Shown: in pieces, positions 9,921-18,389 of the stretch | Numbering within the stretch: position 1 is the stretch's first letter | Layout of the letters: each line of letters starts with the position of its first letter | DNA from: Marinobacterium_A aestuariivivens | Lineage (GTDB): Bacteria > Pseudomonadota > Gammaproteobacteria > Pseudomonadales > Balneatricaceae | Direction of reading: 5' to 3' | Length of the DNA: 64,000 nucleotides | Assembly: GCF_042661465.1 (NCBI RefSeq) | Contig: NZ_JBHSWE010000001.1 | Coordinates: 620,001 to 684,000, forward strand | Notes under the pieces: model-generated | What the model saw: the letters and a program-made list of their open reading frames with translations, nothing else | Database searches by the model: none | Told to the model about the DNA's origin: nothing | Translations under genes and position numbers: made by a program

Positions 9921-9939
9921 AGTAATCCATTGGATTACT
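9921..9939 (-). terminator. Terminator-like palindrome, probable intron target site
   Basis: AGTAATCCATTGGATTACT is a perfect palindrome around one base. On the minus strand it is followed by TTCTT and then directly by the probable intron 5' end at 9915. A hairpin with a short T-rich tail is the usual insertion target of class C group II introns. Confidence 0.55.
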
Positions 9940-9948
9940 ATTGATCGC

Positions 9949-10156
9949 ATGCTAACGACGATCACCGAGCTACCGGAGTATATACGCCGCTCCAGCGATC
10001 TGTTGGACGAGTCAGAACGCAAGTCGCGTTATCGACGACCTCGCGGCACATCCGCGAGCCGGCGATCCAATGGAAGGCACCGGCGGCATCCGGAAGCTAC
10101 GGTGGCGTCGTGGAAGCAGAGGCAAGAGTAGTCCCTTCTGAGATATCGGACGAGCG
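9949..10156 (+). pseudogene. Decayed RelE/HigB-like toxin remnant
   Basis: From ATG 9949 the frame reads MLTTITELPEYIRRSSDLL, DESERK; after one missing base near 10033 the next frame gives VIDDLAAHPRAGDPMEG, TGGIRKLRW and RGSRGKS. This matches the first two thirds of a RelE/HigB-type toxin encoded just upstream of an antitoxin. After GKS the expected C-terminal strand (the family continues with a GGVRVIYY-like segment) is absent and the frame soon stops. The loss of the C-terminus indicates true decay. The next gene is the expected antitoxin. Confidence 0.65.
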
Positions 10157-10179
10157 CCAGTTCTACGAGACCGAGATGT

Positions 10180-10250
10180 GGCGGATTACGGCGCGCCCGT
10201 AATCAGGAGTAACCGGCACCCAGATGCGGTGCGCGCCTAATCCGCCCTAC
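10180..10250. repeat. Intergenic inverted repeat (GGCGGATTACG type)
   Basis: An imperfect inverted repeat pairs GGCGGATTACGGCGC on the left with GCGCGCCTAATCCGCC on the right. It resembles a dispersed palindromic repeat common in gammaproteobacterial intergenic regions. It separates the toxin remnant from the antitoxin gene. Confidence 0.6.
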
Positions 10251-10293
10251 GGGCTGGTCAGGCTTCTCGTGAAAACAGCATTGGAGAAACACC

Positions 10294-10578
10294 ATGGCTA
10301 ACGCATTCAAGAGCATCGCGCAAGGATTGCAGGAAGCCCTCGCCCTCGAAGAGGGTAAAGCCGTCGCGGTCCGGGTTCATCGCCCGGAAGAGATTGACGT
10401 TGCCGAACTGCGTCATAGCCTCGGTTTGACGCAACAGGAGTTTGCCGCCAAGTTTTGCATCAGCCTCGGCACGCTTCGCCACTGGGAACGGGGAGATCGC
10501 AAGCCCCAAGGACCGGCTCTGGCGCTGCTACATGTAGTTGCCAAAGAACCTCAGGCTGTGCTTCGCGCTTTGGCTTGA
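10294..10578 (+). CDS. HTH antitoxin (NadS/HigA-like), now without its toxin
   Basis: Small DNA-binding protein of 94 residues. A Cro/CI-type helix-turn-helix spans about residues 38-80 (ELRHSLGLTQQEFAAKF, then SLGTLRHWERGDRKP). This is the layout of antitoxins of HigBA/NadS-type modules, which neutralise the toxin and repress their own operon. GGAGAAACACC before ATG 10294 is a good ribosome-binding site. The toxin gene upstream is decayed and separated from it by a palindromic repeat, so the antitoxin is probably an orphan. Promoter and operator were not identified. Confidence 0.75.
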   Translation: MANAFKSIAQGLQEALALEEGKAVAVRVHRPEEIDVAELRHSLGLTQQEFAAKFCISLGTLRHWERGDRKPQGPALALLHVVAKEPQAVLRALA

Positions 10579-10689
10579 CGAGGCACCGGGCACCGATTTC
10601 GCAAAATAGGTGAACGGCCCATTCAGAGATTACGGATTCGCCCGGGGGCCGGGCTCCCACAAGAAGACAAACTTGGAGCCGGGGTGCTA

Positions 10690-12854
10690 TCAGTTGTTCG
10701 CCTTCGCCGAATCCATCGGTTGCGACGGCAGGTTCAGGCCACGCAGCTTGTTCTGGTACTCGCGGGTCACCTCGCGGGCATCCGCGGTATCGGTCACGGC
10801 GGTCGGCGTGATCATCACCACGAGCTCGGTGCGCTGCACGCTCTTGCCCCGGCTGCCGAACGCCCAGCCGACCACCGGCACATGTCGAAGATAGGGAACA
10901 CCCTCGCCGTCGTTGGTGTTGTTTTCCTTGATCAGACCGCCCAGCACCAGGGTTTCGCCGCTCTGTACCGCAACGCTGGTGTTGACGCGGCGCTGGATGA
11001 TGGTCGGCGAGTCGATCCCGGAACTGGTGGTACGGTCGACATCGTTGACCTCCTGGGTGATATCGAGCACCACCATGCCACCGGCATTGACCCTCGGGGT
11101 CACCTCCAGCAGCACACCGGTGTCGCGATACTGGATCGTGCTGGTGACATTGCCGGTATCGCTGCTGGTATTGGTGGTCGACGAGGTCTGGATCGGCACC
11201 TGGTCGCCGACCCGTATTTCGGCGGTATGATTGTCGAGTACCATCAGCGTCGGTGACGAAATCACGTTCAGCCGCGAGTCCTGCGCCAGCAGGTTCAACA
11301 ACCCCGGGTCTGACCGCCACTGATCACTTCGTAGCTGGCGCTGCCGACGAGGTCCGCCGCCGACGGCACCGGGCTCTGGCCGATGGTGCCGAATCCCTTG
11401 GTATTGCTGTCGAGATGGTTCTTGAAGAACCACTGCAAACCGTAACGCAGCTCATCCTCGAGCGAGACCTCGACGATGGTGGCCTCGACCAGCACCTGGA
11501 GCGGCAGCACGTCGAGCTTCTGGATCGCTTTGTAGACCTTGTCGTAATCGCTTGGCGAGGCCATGATCAGCAGCGCGTTGTTCTCCTCGTCGGCAATGAT
11601 GCTGACCTCGCCGACATCGAGACTGGCCCCGCCGACACTGGCTTCTGCCCGCGTCAGGGTTCCGTCGTCTTCTTCGGCGGGCGTTTCCGTTGTGGTGGCC
11701 GTCGCCGGTCTGCGCGCCGCTTCGGCCTGTCGTGCCTGCTGCGTGCGGCGCTGACCTTCGAACAGCTGCCCCAGCATGTCGGCCATGCTTTCGGCACGAC
11801 CGTTCTGCACGTAATAGACATACATCCCCAACCCCTGAGCACCTTCGCTGCGATCCAGCCGGGTGATCCAGGCCCGGGCATCGGTGAGATACTTGCGTTG
11901 CGGCGTAATCACCAGCAGGGCATTGAGACGCTCGATCGGCATGAAACGCACCATCCCGGCCAGAGGCCCGTCGGCCGCATCGCCGAAAATGGTTTGCAGC
12001 TCGTCAACGAGGGTCAGCGCATCAACCGACTGCAGCCGGAACAGCCCCACGGACATGCCCTGCAGCTGATCGACGTCGAACGTCTTGATGGTTTCCCGCA
12101 GGTTGATCAGCTCCGACTGGGTCCCTCCCAGCAACAGCAGGTTGCGCCGTTCGTCCGCTTCCATCATGCCCTGCTGCGGCTTCAATGGCTCGAGGATCTT
12201 CAGCATTTCCTGGGCACCGATATAGCGCAGCGGTACCACCAACAGCTGATAACCGCGATCGGCGCTGAGGTTGGCCCGCAGGCTGATGGCACCGCCATTG
12301 ACGGCGTCAACCGGCACCACCTCGTAAAAGTCATAGTGATCGACCAGGGCGGCACCGTTGACCTGCAGCAGCTTCTCCAGTGTCGGCACCAGGGCTTCGC
12401 GGCTGATGGGACGGCTGGTCTGCATGTTCACAACACCCCGGACCCGGTCGTCGAGGATGTAGTTCACCTGCAGAATATCGCCGAGGATCGTTTTCACCAC
12501 CTCGCTGATTTCGGCCCCCTGGAAATTGAAGGTAATATCACCTTCGACCGGTGCCTCTCCGGCTCTCCTGCCGACATCGAAAAAGACTCCGTTACCACCA
12601 TAGAACTCCGCCCGCGGCGCCTGGGTCCCTTCCAGCACGCCGGCCTCCGCAGCAAAACGCTCAGGCTCTCCCACCACATCGACCTTGGTTTTCTGGCTGA
12701 TAGCACTGGCCCCGCTCGGCTGGGCCTGCTGCCGGGCGTTCGCCCCGCGCCAGGGGCTGTCGAGGGCATTCTCATTTTGCATGTCCTGCAGCGCACAGGC
12801 GCTAAGCATCAGGCAGGAGACGAACAGCAGAGATTTTTTCAAGACCTTACTCAT
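10690..12854 (-). CDS. gspD: Type II secretion secretin GspD (one frameshift)
   Basis: Outer-membrane secretin, the channel through which folded exoproteins leave. With one base restored at the CCCCGGG run (11302-11308) it has about 721 residues, normal for GspD. The start at 12854 gives a lipoprotein signal (MSKVLKKSLLFVSCLMLSAC, lipobox Leu-Ser-Ala-Cys). N0-N3 periplasmic domains follow (DITFNFQGAEISEVVKTIL; N-domain repeats NYILDDRVRG, LNALLVITPQ and NALLIMASP). The C-terminal secretin domain (LLNLLAQDSRLNVISSPTLM; VPYLRHVPVVGWAF; ELVVMITP) lies after the break. It is the last gene of the operon and overlaps the preceding GspC-like gene by 8 bases. The shift is probably a sequence error. 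Confidence 0.9.
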
Positions 12855-13512
12855 CGGGAGTCTCCGTGGCGGATTCAGCATCCTGCTCCAGCTGGCGCGA
12901 GGCGGCGCGGGTGCGTTCTTCTACGGTACCGGGCTCGGCGGCCTCTTCATCGCCGGCGCCCTGTTCCGGCGCTGCAACAGGTGTCATATCCCTGGGTTCC
13001 AGTAATTCCAGCGTCACCTGCTCGTCCCCGGAGCCCATGGTGACTGTTTCGGCGTTGATCTCGTCGAGTATCCAGTTGGCATCGAGCGGCATGCCGGCGC
13101 CGAGTGTCAACCGGCGGTCGCCATTGCGCTCTTGAAACAGCGCCTTGACCTCGTCGCCGACGATGACGATGCCGGTCAGCTTCCAGGTTTCCCGGAGCTC
13201 CTGGGCCGAACCGCCGCTTCCGGTATCCTCGGCCTGGGGCCTGCGGCTGGAATGGAACAGGGGCCGCTGCAGCATGTCATCGAACTGGCTGCGGGGCGGA
13301 AACGGCGGCAACTGCATGGGATCGGGCTGAGCCGGAACCAACGATGCGTCCGGTTCGATATCCGTGCCCAGGTCCGGCGCGTCGGACGGTGGAAGCGACT
13401 CGGCCGGCAGGCTCTCGACAGGCGCCTCTTCCTCATCCTGGGCCAGGAGCGGCCCTGTCAACGCCGTGAGCAACAGCAGCGCACTCAGGCGAAGTCCATT
13501 CAATACCCTCAT
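12847..13512 (-). CDS. GspC/GspN-like type II secretion protein
   Basis: 221 residues. An N-terminal hydrophobic segment (residues 8-24) reads like a cleavable signal peptide ending in LLAQ; an acidic, Pro-rich linker follows, then a motif FDDMLQRPLFHSSRRP and a domain WKLTGIVIVGDEVKALFQE with TMGSGDEQVTLEL. The RPLF...SRRP and LTGI features are typical of the homology region of GspC/PulC or of the related GspN-like proteins that link the inner-membrane platform to the secretin. Its place between gspM and gspD supports this. Unlike classical GspC it may lack a retained membrane anchor and has no PDZ domain. It overlaps the stop of the upstream gene by four bases. Confidence 0.7.
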   Translation of the reverse strand: MRVLNGLRLSALLLLTALTGPLLAQDEEEAPVESLPAESLPPSDAPDLGTDIEPDASLVPAQPDPMQLPPFPPRSQFDDMLQRPLFHSSRRPQAEDTGSGGSAQELRETWKLTGIVIVGDEVKALFQERNGDRRLTLGAGMPLDANWILDEINAETVTMGSGDEQVTLELLEPRDMTPVAAPEQGAGDEEAAEPGTVEERTRAASRQLEQDAESATETPDE

Positions 13513-14114
13513 GGCACCTGCTCCTTGCCGGCATAGCCAGTGAGATCGAAACGAATATCCAGTGCCGGGACCGACTGCACCTGCACGCGGCGATTATTGC
13601 GTCGTGATACCCGGGTCTGGCGGCGGGGATTGGCCAGTACCGTCACATTCTCGGCGAAGAGTGCAGGCTTCCCCGATTCGATGTTGTAGAAAAGATCCAC
13701 CAAGTCCTCGAGTTCACCACGCATATGCACCTGGATACTGATCGCCTGCAGCGGTCCCTCCTCCTCGCGACTGAGGATCTGGGTACTGATCACCTGGCCG
13801 CCATTGCGCCCGACCAGCTGATGCAGATACTGCTGAAGATGCGCGGCCGCCAGCGCCGGTTTGCTCTCGGGCAGATAAAGGTCGGTCACCGGATTGGCCG
13901 CCTGCAGCTGCACCAGACGGGCTTCGTCGGCTTCGAGCCCTTCAGCCAGGCGGCGATAGATCGCCAGTTGGTTTTCCAGCGTTTCGATGCGCTCGCCATA
14001 AGCCAGGAAGCTGCCAACGAGCGGCTGGATCACATAGAGGATAAGCAATAGAACGGCGATGATCAGCAGGCCGACGGCCAGCAAGCGGCTGCGTTGCGGG
14101 CTCATCGGCTTCAT
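13509..14114 (-). CDS. gspM: GspM-like type II secretion platform protein
   Basis: 201 residues with one transmembrane segment near the N-terminus (residues 11-33, LLAVGLLIIAVLLLILYVIQ), a coiled stretch (YGERIETLENQLAIYRRLAEG) and a C-terminal ferredoxin-like domain (VISTQILSREEEG, AISIQVHMRGELEDLVDLFYNIE). This is the PilO/GspM architecture. GspM works with GspL in the inner-membrane platform. Start overlaps the upstream gspL stop by four bases and its own stop overlaps the next start, so translation is coupled. Confidence 0.8.
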   Translation of the reverse strand: MKPMSPQRSRLLAVGLLIIAVLLLILYVIQPLVGSFLAYGERIETLENQLAIYRRLAEGLEADEARLVQLQAANPVTDLYLPESKPALAAAHLQQYLHQLVGRNGGQVISTQILSREEEGPLQAISIQVHMRGELEDLVDLFYNIESGKPALFAENVTVLANPRRQTRVSRRNNRRVQVQSVPALDIRFDLTGYAGKEQVP

Positions 14115-15256
14115 GGCGCCGCCTCCTCGTAGGGACTGGCCGGCTCTTCGAGCCGGGCTTCGATGCTGAAACGCTCGCGCCGGCTGCGCGGATTGATGGT
14201 GACCGGCGAGGTGAAATCGACCGACATCAGCATCTCCGACTCCTCCAGGATACCGATCAGCGATGAAGCGCTGCCGGACTCGCCCTGTATCCGCAGGCTC
14301 TGACCATTGAGTTCGAACCGGCTGAGCCAGGTGTTGTCGGGCAGCAACTGTGTCAGTTCGTCGAGCACGAACAGTACCGGCAGCTGCTCGGCCTTGCGCC
14401 GTCCAAGGTATTGCCGGCCATCGACCAGGGCTTCGATCTCGGCACGGATCTGCTGAGCCCGTTGCGCCTCTGCACGGGGCTGATCGAGCGCCGCTTCCAG
14501 CGCTTCGACCCGTTGCGATCGCTGGTAGAGCGGAAAACCGACCAGCATCACCAGCAGCAGGGCCACGATGATCAGTCGGTTTCGCATCGAGCGCTGACGG
14601 CCCTGCGTATTGCCGCTACGCAGCTCCGGCGGCAGCAGATTGAGCCTGTGCCGCTCGGCAGAGGTCCGGGCCTCGACCGGCAAAACTGCGGTCGGGACGA
14701 TGCCGAAGGTCTTGAGCCGCTGCAGCAACGTATCGAGCCGCTTGCGGGGAAGCAGATAAAGATCGACCAGAATCCGCTGGGCCGCCGGCTCACGCCGGGT
14801 GACGCGATAACCGAAATAGACATCCTCCGCCTTGAAGGGCGTATGCCGGTCCATCTCGAAGCCCAGCACCGACGCCAGCCGCGGTTCGGTCACCGCCGGC
14901 AGCGCAATGGACTTGTGCAGCACCGCGCCCGGCTCGAGCTGAAGCACCGTCCGGCCGGCCTGGCTCGCCATCTGTCGCAGCTGCTGGATCAGAGCGGGCG
15001 GCGGCGCAACGTTCAAAGGCAGACGGTAGATCTCTTCGGTGTCATCCAGAACCACCAGCTCCACTTCCTCCTGCGGCTCGACGCGCACCACCAGCGCCTG
15101 GCCGCTGAAGCGGCGCCGCCATCCGGTCGGCAACAGCCCGTAAAGCTCCCCGCTCCACCAACGCCAGAAACGGGCCAGCGGATCTCCCAGCTCCTGCTGC
15201 CAGCGTCTGATCCTGCTACCGGTCGCGTCGATCACACCGTCTCCCTTTAGATGCAA
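14111..15256 (-). CDS. gspL: GspL-like protein with PilN-type C-terminus
   Basis: 381 residues. The cytoplasmic N-terminal part has the actin-like fold typical of GspL/PilM (VVRVEPQEEVELVVLDD; LASVLGFEMDRHTPFKAEDVYFGY). A single transmembrane segment lies near residues 227-244 (LIIVALLLVMLVGFPLY). The periplasmic part resembles PilN (LDELTQLLPDNTWLSRFEL). GspL recruits the ATPase GspE to the membrane. It is followed by gspM with a four-base overlap. A 116-base gap containing heptamer-like repeats separates it from gspK upstream. Confidence 0.8.
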   Translation of the reverse strand: MHLKGDGVIDATGSRIRRWQQELGDPLARFWRWWSGELYGLLPTGWRRRFSGQALVVRVEPQEEVELVVLDDTEEIYRLPLNVAPPPALIQQLRQMASQAGRTVLQLEPGAVLHKSIALPAVTEPRLASVLGFEMDRHTPFKAEDVYFGYRVTRREPAAQRILVDLYLLPRKRLDTLLQRLKTFGIVPTAVLPVEARTSAERHRLNLLPPELRSGNTQGRQRSMRNRLIIVALLLVMLVGFPLYQRSQRVEALEAALDQPRAEAQRAQQIRAEIEALVDGRQYLGRRKAEQLPVLFVLDELTQLLPDNTWLSRFELNGQSLRIQGESGSASSLIGILEESEMLMSVDFTSPVTINPRSRRERFSIEARLEEPASPYEEAAP

Positions 15257-15372
15257 TTGATTTGTTGAGCCTAGTTCATATTCGCAAAATGGTGACGCGT
15301 GACGGGCGACGCGTTACGCGAAAAAGCCAAAGAGCCCGCGACCGTCGACAAATGTCTATCACGCGAGACGTG
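15257..15372. repeat. Gap in the gsp operon with GCGT-type short repeats
   Basis: The only sizeable gap between the middle genes of the gsp operon. It contains repeated GTGACGCGT / GACGCGTTACGCG words at about 15292-15322, related to the heptanucleotide repeats found in other intergenic regions of this window. Confidence 0.45.
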
Positions 15373-16308
15373 TCACCTGTCGCCTTCTGTTTCAATCACC
15401 GGCTGCATTTCCCGCTTCAGATCCGTCAGCGTGAAGGCCCCACGCTGCGAGCGGCCACGCCTGACCAGGTGGGCACTGTAGCGGCTACGCACCACCGGGC
15501 CGACCTCGGCTTCGGTCAGCACCCTATAGTTGATGCCGGAGCGCCCCTGGCTGACATACTGGGAAAGCCCAACCGGTGGCTCCGGCGGTTCGAGGCCGTC
15601 GAGCCGGTTCTGCCGGCGCTGCTCGATGTACTGGTCGACCGTTCCCTCGTCCGCGCCGGGCAGCGCCAGCAGTGCCAGGCGCGGCGCATAGAGCGGGTTG
15701 ATGGCCGGCAGTCCGTTCAACACCGTGACACTGCCCTTCACCTGCCGATAAAGCCCCGGGGTCATGCCCAGCACCAGCTGCAGCTCTTCGACCTTTTCGA
15801 ACCGGGCGTTGGCCGGCCCCTTCTCACGGCCGACCGCCAGATAATCGTCCTCCTCGGCGCCGTTGAGCCGGCGCAGGTCGTCTTCGTCGCGCCAGTCGAG
15901 GATCGCATCGGCCAGGGCCTCGGCCCGGGGACCGTCGAGCTCCGCCGCCAGAAACAGGCCGGTCAGCAGCTCTACCGGCGCCGCATTCAGATCGATCTTG
16001 CCGCTCTCGTCCTGCAGCGCGACGTGCACCAGGATATCGTCCAGTTCCAGCACCTGGATGCCGCCATCGGCCAGCCACTGGTTCTCTTCCGGCTGCTGCA
16101 GATTCCACAGCGCCCACTGCATGCCCGCCTCGCTGGCATACTTGCCGCGCGTCGCATCGACCAGGTTCTGCGCCAGCAGGCCGTTGCTGCGGCTGCCCTG
16201 GGACAGGTTGCCGGCCATCAGCGACAGCAGTACCAGGACCCAGAGCACGGCCACCAGCGCCAGGCCCCGTTGCCGGTGCGCAGGCTTACAGAAGCGTTTT
16301 TCCGCCAT
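15373..16308 (-). CDS. gspK: Type II secretion minor pseudopilin GspK
   Basis: 311 residues, the large minor pseudopilin thought to cap the pseudopilus tip with GspI and GspJ. The N-terminus has a class III-type leader and hydrophobic helix (RQRGLALVAVLWVLVLLSLMAG) without the Glu5 of major pseudopilins, which is characteristic of GspK. The alpha domain contains LNAAPVELLTGLF and VLNGLPAINPLYAPRLALLALPG, typical of the T2SK family. The gene overlaps the end of gspJ by 23 bases. Confidence 0.88.
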   Translation of the reverse strand: MAEKRFCKPAHRQRGLALVAVLWVLVLLSLMAGNLSQGSRSNGLLAQNLVDATRGKYASEAGMQWALWNLQQPEENQWLADGGIQVLELDDILVHVALQDESGKIDLNAAPVELLTGLFLAAELDGPRAEALADAILDWRDEDDLRRLNGAEEDDYLAVGREKGPANARFEKVEELQLVLGMTPGLYRQVKGSVTVLNGLPAINPLYAPRLALLALPGADEGTVDQYIEQRRQNRLDGLEPPEPPVGLSQYVSQGRSGINYRVLTEAEVGPVVRSRYSAHLVRRGRSQRGAFTLTDLKREMQPVIETEGDR

Positions 16309-17008
16309 AGCGGTACTCCGTCGGCGATACCAGCAGTTCTGGCCAGAAGGCGGTATCGGCCTCGCCTGCCAGCCCGTCTTCGTCCTGCGGCAGGACCTGG
16401 AAGCGAATCAGGTACGGCAGCACCGATTCCTCGACCCATTCCCGGCGCCATTCGGGCTGATCGGTCTGGTCGTAATAGAGGTACTCGAACTCCAGCTCCG
16501 CCACCCCTTCCAGCAGCACCCGCTCCTCGGGCTCGGTGAACGGGATCTCCTCGCCATTGAGTCCTTCCCCGGTCGGCTCGAACGGCGCCAGCCAGTCGAT
16601 GATCTCCCCTTCGGTATAGGGCCGGGTCGTCATGATCAGCTGTTTCAGTTGCGTTTCCGTTTCCTTGACGCGGAGCTGGCACCAGTAGAATTCGGCGACG
16701 CCGTTGCGGGTCGGCAGCTCGGTGACGAAGATCAACTGCTCCCGATCGCCGTGCATGGCCACCGACAGCCTGGCGTCGATATCCCGCAGCCGCAGCGGCT
16801 GCGCCTGTTCCAGCAGCCGGCGCACGAAGGTCTGCACCAGATACCGCTCATGCACCCGCTCCTGCTGCGAGACCACCCGTTCCCAGCTGCCGGTGGCGAT
16901 GCGAAAGGCACCGAACACCAGCATCGCCACCATGCCGGTCAGCAGCAGGGCGATCATCAGCTCCACCAGGGTGAAGCCCTGCATCCTGTGGGTCGGTTGA
17001 CGAATCAT
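16286..17008 (-). CDS. gspJ: Type II secretion minor pseudopilin GspJ
   Basis: 240 residues with a prepilin leader (MIRQPTHRMQG | FTLVELMIALLLTGMVAML) including Glu5. The globular domain includes YLVQTFVRRLLEQAQPL and ELEFEYLYYDQTDQPEWRRE, as in GspJ. It acts in the tip complex of the pseudopilus. The start overlaps gspI by four bases. Confidence 0.9.
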   Translation of the reverse strand: MIRQPTHRMQGFTLVELMIALLLTGMVAMLVFGAFRIATGSWERVVSQQERVHERYLVQTFVRRLLEQAQPLRLRDIDARLSVAMHGDREQLIFVTELPTRNGVAEFYWCQLRVKETETQLKQLIMTTRPYTEGEIIDWLAPFEPTGEGLNGEEIPFTEPEERVLLEGVAELEFEYLYYDQTDQPEWRREWVEESVLPYLIRFQVLPQDEDGLAGEADTAFWPELLVSPTEYRYGGKTLL

Positions 17009-17430
17009 TCCTCGTTCACCAGCCGCAGGGTACTGAGGGTCAGCGCCTGATTACGGTCCCACTCGACGGTGACATCGATGCGATAGGGCACCAGAGTCGC
17101 ATCGAAGCCTTCGTCCTGCTCCGGAAAGTCGAAGCGATCGATGCGCGACACCCAGCGGAAGCGGTCGTCGATGCGGCCCTCGTCACGGCCCGGGGTGATT
17201 TCATTCAGCGAACCCAGTTCCGCCATGCGGGACTCGGCCAGCAACAGCGCCTGCTGGCGCGCCGCGGCGCTGTCGGTGGTGCGCATCGTCAGCGAGAAGA
17301 TCTGCAGGATGACGCCGAGCGACAGCGACAGGATCAGGAAAGCCACCAGCACCTCGAGCAGGGTGAAGCCGCTGTTCTGCCTGCGCCTATTCACCGGGGA
17401 CCCGCTCTTCGTCACGCCCGCTGCCGTCAT
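17005..17430 (-). CDS. gspI: Type II secretion minor pseudopilin GspI
   Basis: 141 residues. Leader and helix NSG | FTLLEVLVAFLILSLSLGVIL, then RQQALLLAESRMAELG and VDVTVEWDRNQ-like C-terminal strands, the normal GspI pattern. It initiates the tip complex with GspJ and GspK. The start at 17430 overlaps the corrected end of gspH (17387) by 44 bases; a start nearer the leader is possible. Confidence 0.88.
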   Translation of the reverse strand: MTAAGVTKSGSPVNRRRQNSGFTLLEVLVAFLILSLSLGVILQIFSLTMRTTDSAAARQQALLLAESRMAELGSLNEITPGRDEGRIDDRFRWVSRIDRFDFPEQDEGFDATLVPYRIDVTVEWDRNQALTLSTLRLVNEE

Positions 17431-17898
17431 CGATGCGGACCCGGCCGGTCAGCCAGTCGACGCCGATCTCGTATCGGCCGCCGCTGCCGGTAAGCACCAC
17501 TGTGCCGCCGCTCGAGCTGCCGTCGGGATAAAAGCGGATGCTGGGACCGCTTTCCGGGTCCCCTCGGTCGGCGGCACGACGATCTCGTTGCCGAGCGCCA
17601 GGGCGCCGTCGTCGTTCAGGGTCAGCTCGATATCGACCGGCAGATCCAATGGCTCGGTACGGTTGCTCAGGCGCAATGCGTGGGCCTCGGTATCGACGCT
17701 GAGCGCGACGAGTCGGCTCTCGGCCATCGCCTGGCTGCGCAACTGACGCAGCAGCGCCGCGGTTTTCTGGGTATAGCTCTTGAGTTCGACGCCCGGAAGC
17801 ACTGCGGCAAAGCGCGGTACCACCAGACTCAGCATCAGGGACGCCAGCACCAGTACCACCATCAGCTCGAGCAGCGTAAAGCCCCGTTCCATTCTCAT
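17387..17898 (-). CDS. gspH: Type II secretion minor pseudopilin GspH (one frameshift)
   Basis: Leader MRMERG | FTLLELMVVLVLASLMLSLVV identifies a pseudopilin. The frame as given stops at 17449; adding one base at the CCCC at 17560-17563 continues the protein as EGDPESGPSIRFYPDGSSSG, then TVVLTGSGGRYEIGVDWLTG, and ends at a TAG at 17387, total 170 residues, which is normal for GspH. The conserved FYPDGSSSGG segment of GspH/FimT proteins is thus restored. The break is most likely a sequence error. Confidence 0.85.
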
Positions 17899-17913
17899 GG
17901 CGAACTCGAGTAC

Positions 17914-18370
17914 CTACTCCCAGCTGCGTACATCCTGGTTTTCACCATCGCCGCCCTCTTTGTTGTCCGCGCCGAGGGAATAAAGATCGAACTCACCGTT
18001 GCGGCCCGGATATTCGTAGACATAGTCGAACCCCAGGGATCCTTGCGGATCACCTTTTTCTTCAGATAGGGGCCGTTCCAGTTCGGCGCGCTGGAGGGCT
18101 TCTCGATCAGCGCATCCAGCCCTTCGTTGCCGGTCGGATATCGACCCACCTCGAGCCGGTAGAGATCGAGCGCCGCGCTCAGCTCCTCGATCTGCAGCGC
18201 CGCCGTCTTGGTCTTGGAGGTCCCCAGATGTTTCAGCACCGGGGACCGACCAGGCTGGCCAGCAGGCCGAGGATAACCAGCACGACCAGCAGCTCGAGCA
18301 GCGTAAAACCCCGCTGAGGGTGCCCCGCTGACGGGGTGGGGGAATGTTCAAGAGTGGAAAGCTTGCTCAC
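17914..18370 (-). CDS. gspG: Type II secretion major pseudopilin GspG (two frameshifts)
   Basis: Major pseudopilin, the building block of the pseudopilus. With one base restored at each of two runs (18239-18244 and 18031-18034) it has 152 residues: leader GHPQRG | FTLLELLVVLVILGLLASLV, then VLKHLGTSKTKTAALQIEEL, SAALDLYRLEVGRYPTGNEG, NGPYLKKKVIRKDPWG and FDYVYEYPGRNGEFDLYSLG. The C-terminal segment with the calcium-binding loop (LGADNKEGGDGENQDVRSWE) is intact. The start is GTG 18370, preceded by GAGGA 10 bases upstream. The breaks are probably sequence errors. Confidence 0.88.
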
Positions 18371-18389
18371 GGTTAAGATTCCTCACAGG

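Noticed and set aside
11253..13043. Long plus-strand open frames opposite gspD and gspE (also 14411-15250, 18336-19787)
   Set aside because: They are shadows of the gsp genes, with the low-complexity His/Arg/Gln composition typical of antisense frames in GC-rich DNA.
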